A DNA stretch of 24,124 nucleotides, from assembly GCA_964571815.1 (NCBI GenBank), contig CAZNDN010000058.1, positions 1-24,124 on the forward strand, read 5' to 3'. Shown here one piece after another: positions 23,279 through 24,124 of the stretch. The stretch comes from CAZNDN01 sp964571815. Lineage in GTDB: Bacteria > Fibrobacterota > Chitinivibrionia > Chitinivibrionales > WJKA01. The notes under the pieces are model-generated. The model saw nothing but the letters and a program-made list of their open reading frames with translations, made no database searches and had not been told where the DNA came from. The position numbers and the translations under genes are program-made. How positions within the stretch are numbered: the first letter of the stretch is position 1; each line of letters starts with the position of its first letter.

Positions 23279-23297
23279 GTGCACTAAGTTAATGCAC
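23279..23297 (+). promoter_or_regulatory. 19-bp palindromic operator at the transcription start
   Basis: GTGCACTAAGTTAATGCAC pairs with itself at eight of nine positions around a central G. It begins directly after the -10 element and covers the likely start site, the position for a repressor. The Rrf2 regulator encoded next to it is the obvious candidate to bind (inference). Confidence 0.65.
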
Positions 23298-23324
23298 TTT
23301 AATCAATTTGGCCTCGGGAGTTTC

Positions 23325-23801
23325 GTGTACCTGACCACCAAATGCAGATACGGCATGCGCGCCCTGGCCGCTATTGCCCGCGCGTACGGACGGCAGCCGG
23401 TGAGGCGCAAGGATATCAGGCGCGCCGAGGGCATTACCGAAGGGTATCTGGAAAACCTCCTGACCACGCTCAAGAACAACGGCCTCCTGCTCACGGTCAG
23501 GGGCGCAGGCGGCGGGTTCATGCTGAGCCGGCCGCCCGAAGAGATCTCCCTGCTGGATGTCTATCGTTGTCTGGAAGGATCGCCGGCGCCGGTTCCCTGC
23601 CTGACCACCCCCCGGTACTGCGGAAAAACCGAGACCTGCGTGACACGTCCGCTCTGGGCAAGAATACACCGGTCGATAGAGGAAATCCTCGGCGCAACCA
23701 CCGTTGGAGACCTCCTCAGTCAGGCCGAAACCGGCCAAAAGCGGAAGCGACATTCACGGCGCGGAGACTGTCGACGAACCACACAGAGGGTGGAGAAATG
23801 A
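23325..23801 (+). CDS. Rrf2-family transcriptional regulator (IscR/CymR-like)
   Basis: 158 residues from GTG 23325, which has GGGAG five bases upstream and gives the classic opening YLTTKCRYGMRALAAIA. The winged HTH is at about 10-70 (RRAEGITEGYLENLLTTLKN, NGLLLTVRGAGGGFMLSRP). Three cysteines at 92, 99 and 105 (C-X6-C-X5-C) occupy the place of the Fe-S ligands of IscR-type members. The following gene is cysteine synthase, so control of cysteine supply or Fe-S status is likely. CymR-type members instead sense through contact with cysteine synthase itself. The C-terminal 25 residues are Arg/Lys-rich and unusual. Confidence 0.9.
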   Translation: MYLTTKCRYGMRALAAIARAYGRQPVRRKDIRRAEGITEGYLENLLTTLKNNGLLLTVRGAGGGFMLSRPPEEISLLDVYRCLEGSPAPVPCLTTPRYCGKTETCVTRPLWARIHRSIEEILGATTVGDLLSQAETGQKRKRHSRRGDCRRTTQRVEK

Positions 23802-23896
23802 ACCGCCAGGACTCCGGCGCCTGCGTTACGAACGCCGCGCCGCGCCCGGCCCGGTCGGGCGGTCCTCCCGCGAAATTGGAGAAGAAGGAACCGTGA
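23798..23896 (+). CDS. Possible 32-residue peptide between the regulator and cysK
   Basis: ATG 23798 overlaps the regulator's TGA (ATGA) and has GGTGGAG a few bases upstream. The 32 codons end at 23896. The peptide starts NRQDSGACVTNAAP and ends KLEKKEP, with no recognised family. It may be a real small protein, a leader peptide (it holds one Cys codon), or chance. Confidence 0.4.
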   Translation: MNRQDSGACVTNAAPRPARSGGPPAKLEKKEP

Positions 23897-23957
23897 CAGT
23901 CCATGTTGGAACGCCGTCGCGAATGAGGCAGCAACTCCCGAAAGGAAAGGACCGCCC

Positions 23958-24124
23958 GTGAAAATCGCACAAGACATCACCGAACTGATCGGCCGTACAC
24001 CTCTGGTGAGGATTCGCAAGCTCAATGCGGGCGGGAAGGCGCGCGTCGCCGCCAAGCTGGAATCCTTCAATCCTCTCTCCAGTGTCAAGGACCGTATCGG
24101 ACTTGCCATGATCGAAGCGGCGGA
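23958..24124 (+). CDS. cysK: Cysteine synthase (O-acetylserine sulfhydrylase), 5' part only
   Basis: The first 55 residues are present before the window ends. Start GTG 23958 with AAAGGAAAGGA upstream. The sequence follows the family closely: ITELIGRTPLVRIRKLN, KLESFNPLSSVKDRIGLAMI, with Lys44 in SSVKDR as the pyridoxal-phosphate lysine. The enzyme makes cysteine from O-acetylserine and sulfide. It is the third frame in the transcript starting at 23285. Confidence 0.92.
   Translation, partial: MKIAQDITELIGRTPLVRIRKLNAGGKARVAAKLESFNPLSSVKDRIGLAMIEAA

Noticed and set aside
1..24124. CRISPR array, prophage, rRNA or integrase
   Set aside because: No regularly spaced repeats, phage structural genes, rRNA sequence or recombinase were seen on either strand.

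Overview
The window looks like a chromosomal stretch of a GC-rich Gram-negative bacterium. Several features suggest the Fibrobacterota/Bacteroidota side of the tree. One secreted protein ends in a domain resembling a type IX secretion sorting domain. An Npt-type transporter is fused to HEAT repeats. One protein joins a signal segment, a membrane anchor and an AraC-type DNA-binding domain. This placement is inference; no rRNA or other strong marker is present. Nearly all genes lie on the minus strand, and GTG starts are common.

Region 1 (about 140-10670). A tRNA-Pro(CGG) with its own promoter and terminator is followed, reading the minus strand from right to left, by two transcription units. 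The upstream unit starts at a good sigma70-type promoter near 10640. It encodes an Npt-like carrier with HEAT repeats, a small cyclic-nucleotide-binding-domain protein, a solute-binding lipoprotein without a permease, and a TPR protein. A second strong promoter near 4350 drives a coiled-coil protein, a membrane-anchored AraC-domain protein that lacks any ATG/GTG/TTG start in the proper place, and a transglutaminase-like protein. This set is the best candidate for an undescribed sensing or transport system.

Region 2 (about 10800-12500) is a graveyard. It holds a frameshifted HicB-like antitoxin, an intact HigA antitoxin beside a truncated and nonsense-mutated HigB toxin, the C-terminal remnant of a DUF234-type ATPase, a four-unit 7-bp tandem repeat and strong hairpins.

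Region 3 (12502-15563) is a compact zinc-uptake operon, zur-znuA-znuC-znuB, with start/stop overlaps at two of its three junctions and a promoter upstream of zur.

Region 4 (16070-20456) holds a Tat-exported DUF362 protein, a secreted carbohydrate-binding-like protein with a type-IX-like tail, a truncated arylsulfotransferase-like protein and a sulfotransferase. The last two lie in the same reading frame, separated by one TGA.

Region 5 (20500-23250) is mostly eroded sequence. It has one apparently intact PIN-domain toxin-like gene with a 55-residue overlapping partner, an N-terminally shortened Crp/Fnr regulator, and a 63-bp diverged duplication of the 3' end of that regulator.

Region 6 (23249-24124, plus strand) is an Rrf2-family regulator with a near-perfect 19-bp palindrome at its promoter, a 32-codon ORF, and the start of cysteine synthase (cut by the window edge). 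This suggests cysteine or Fe-S responsive control.
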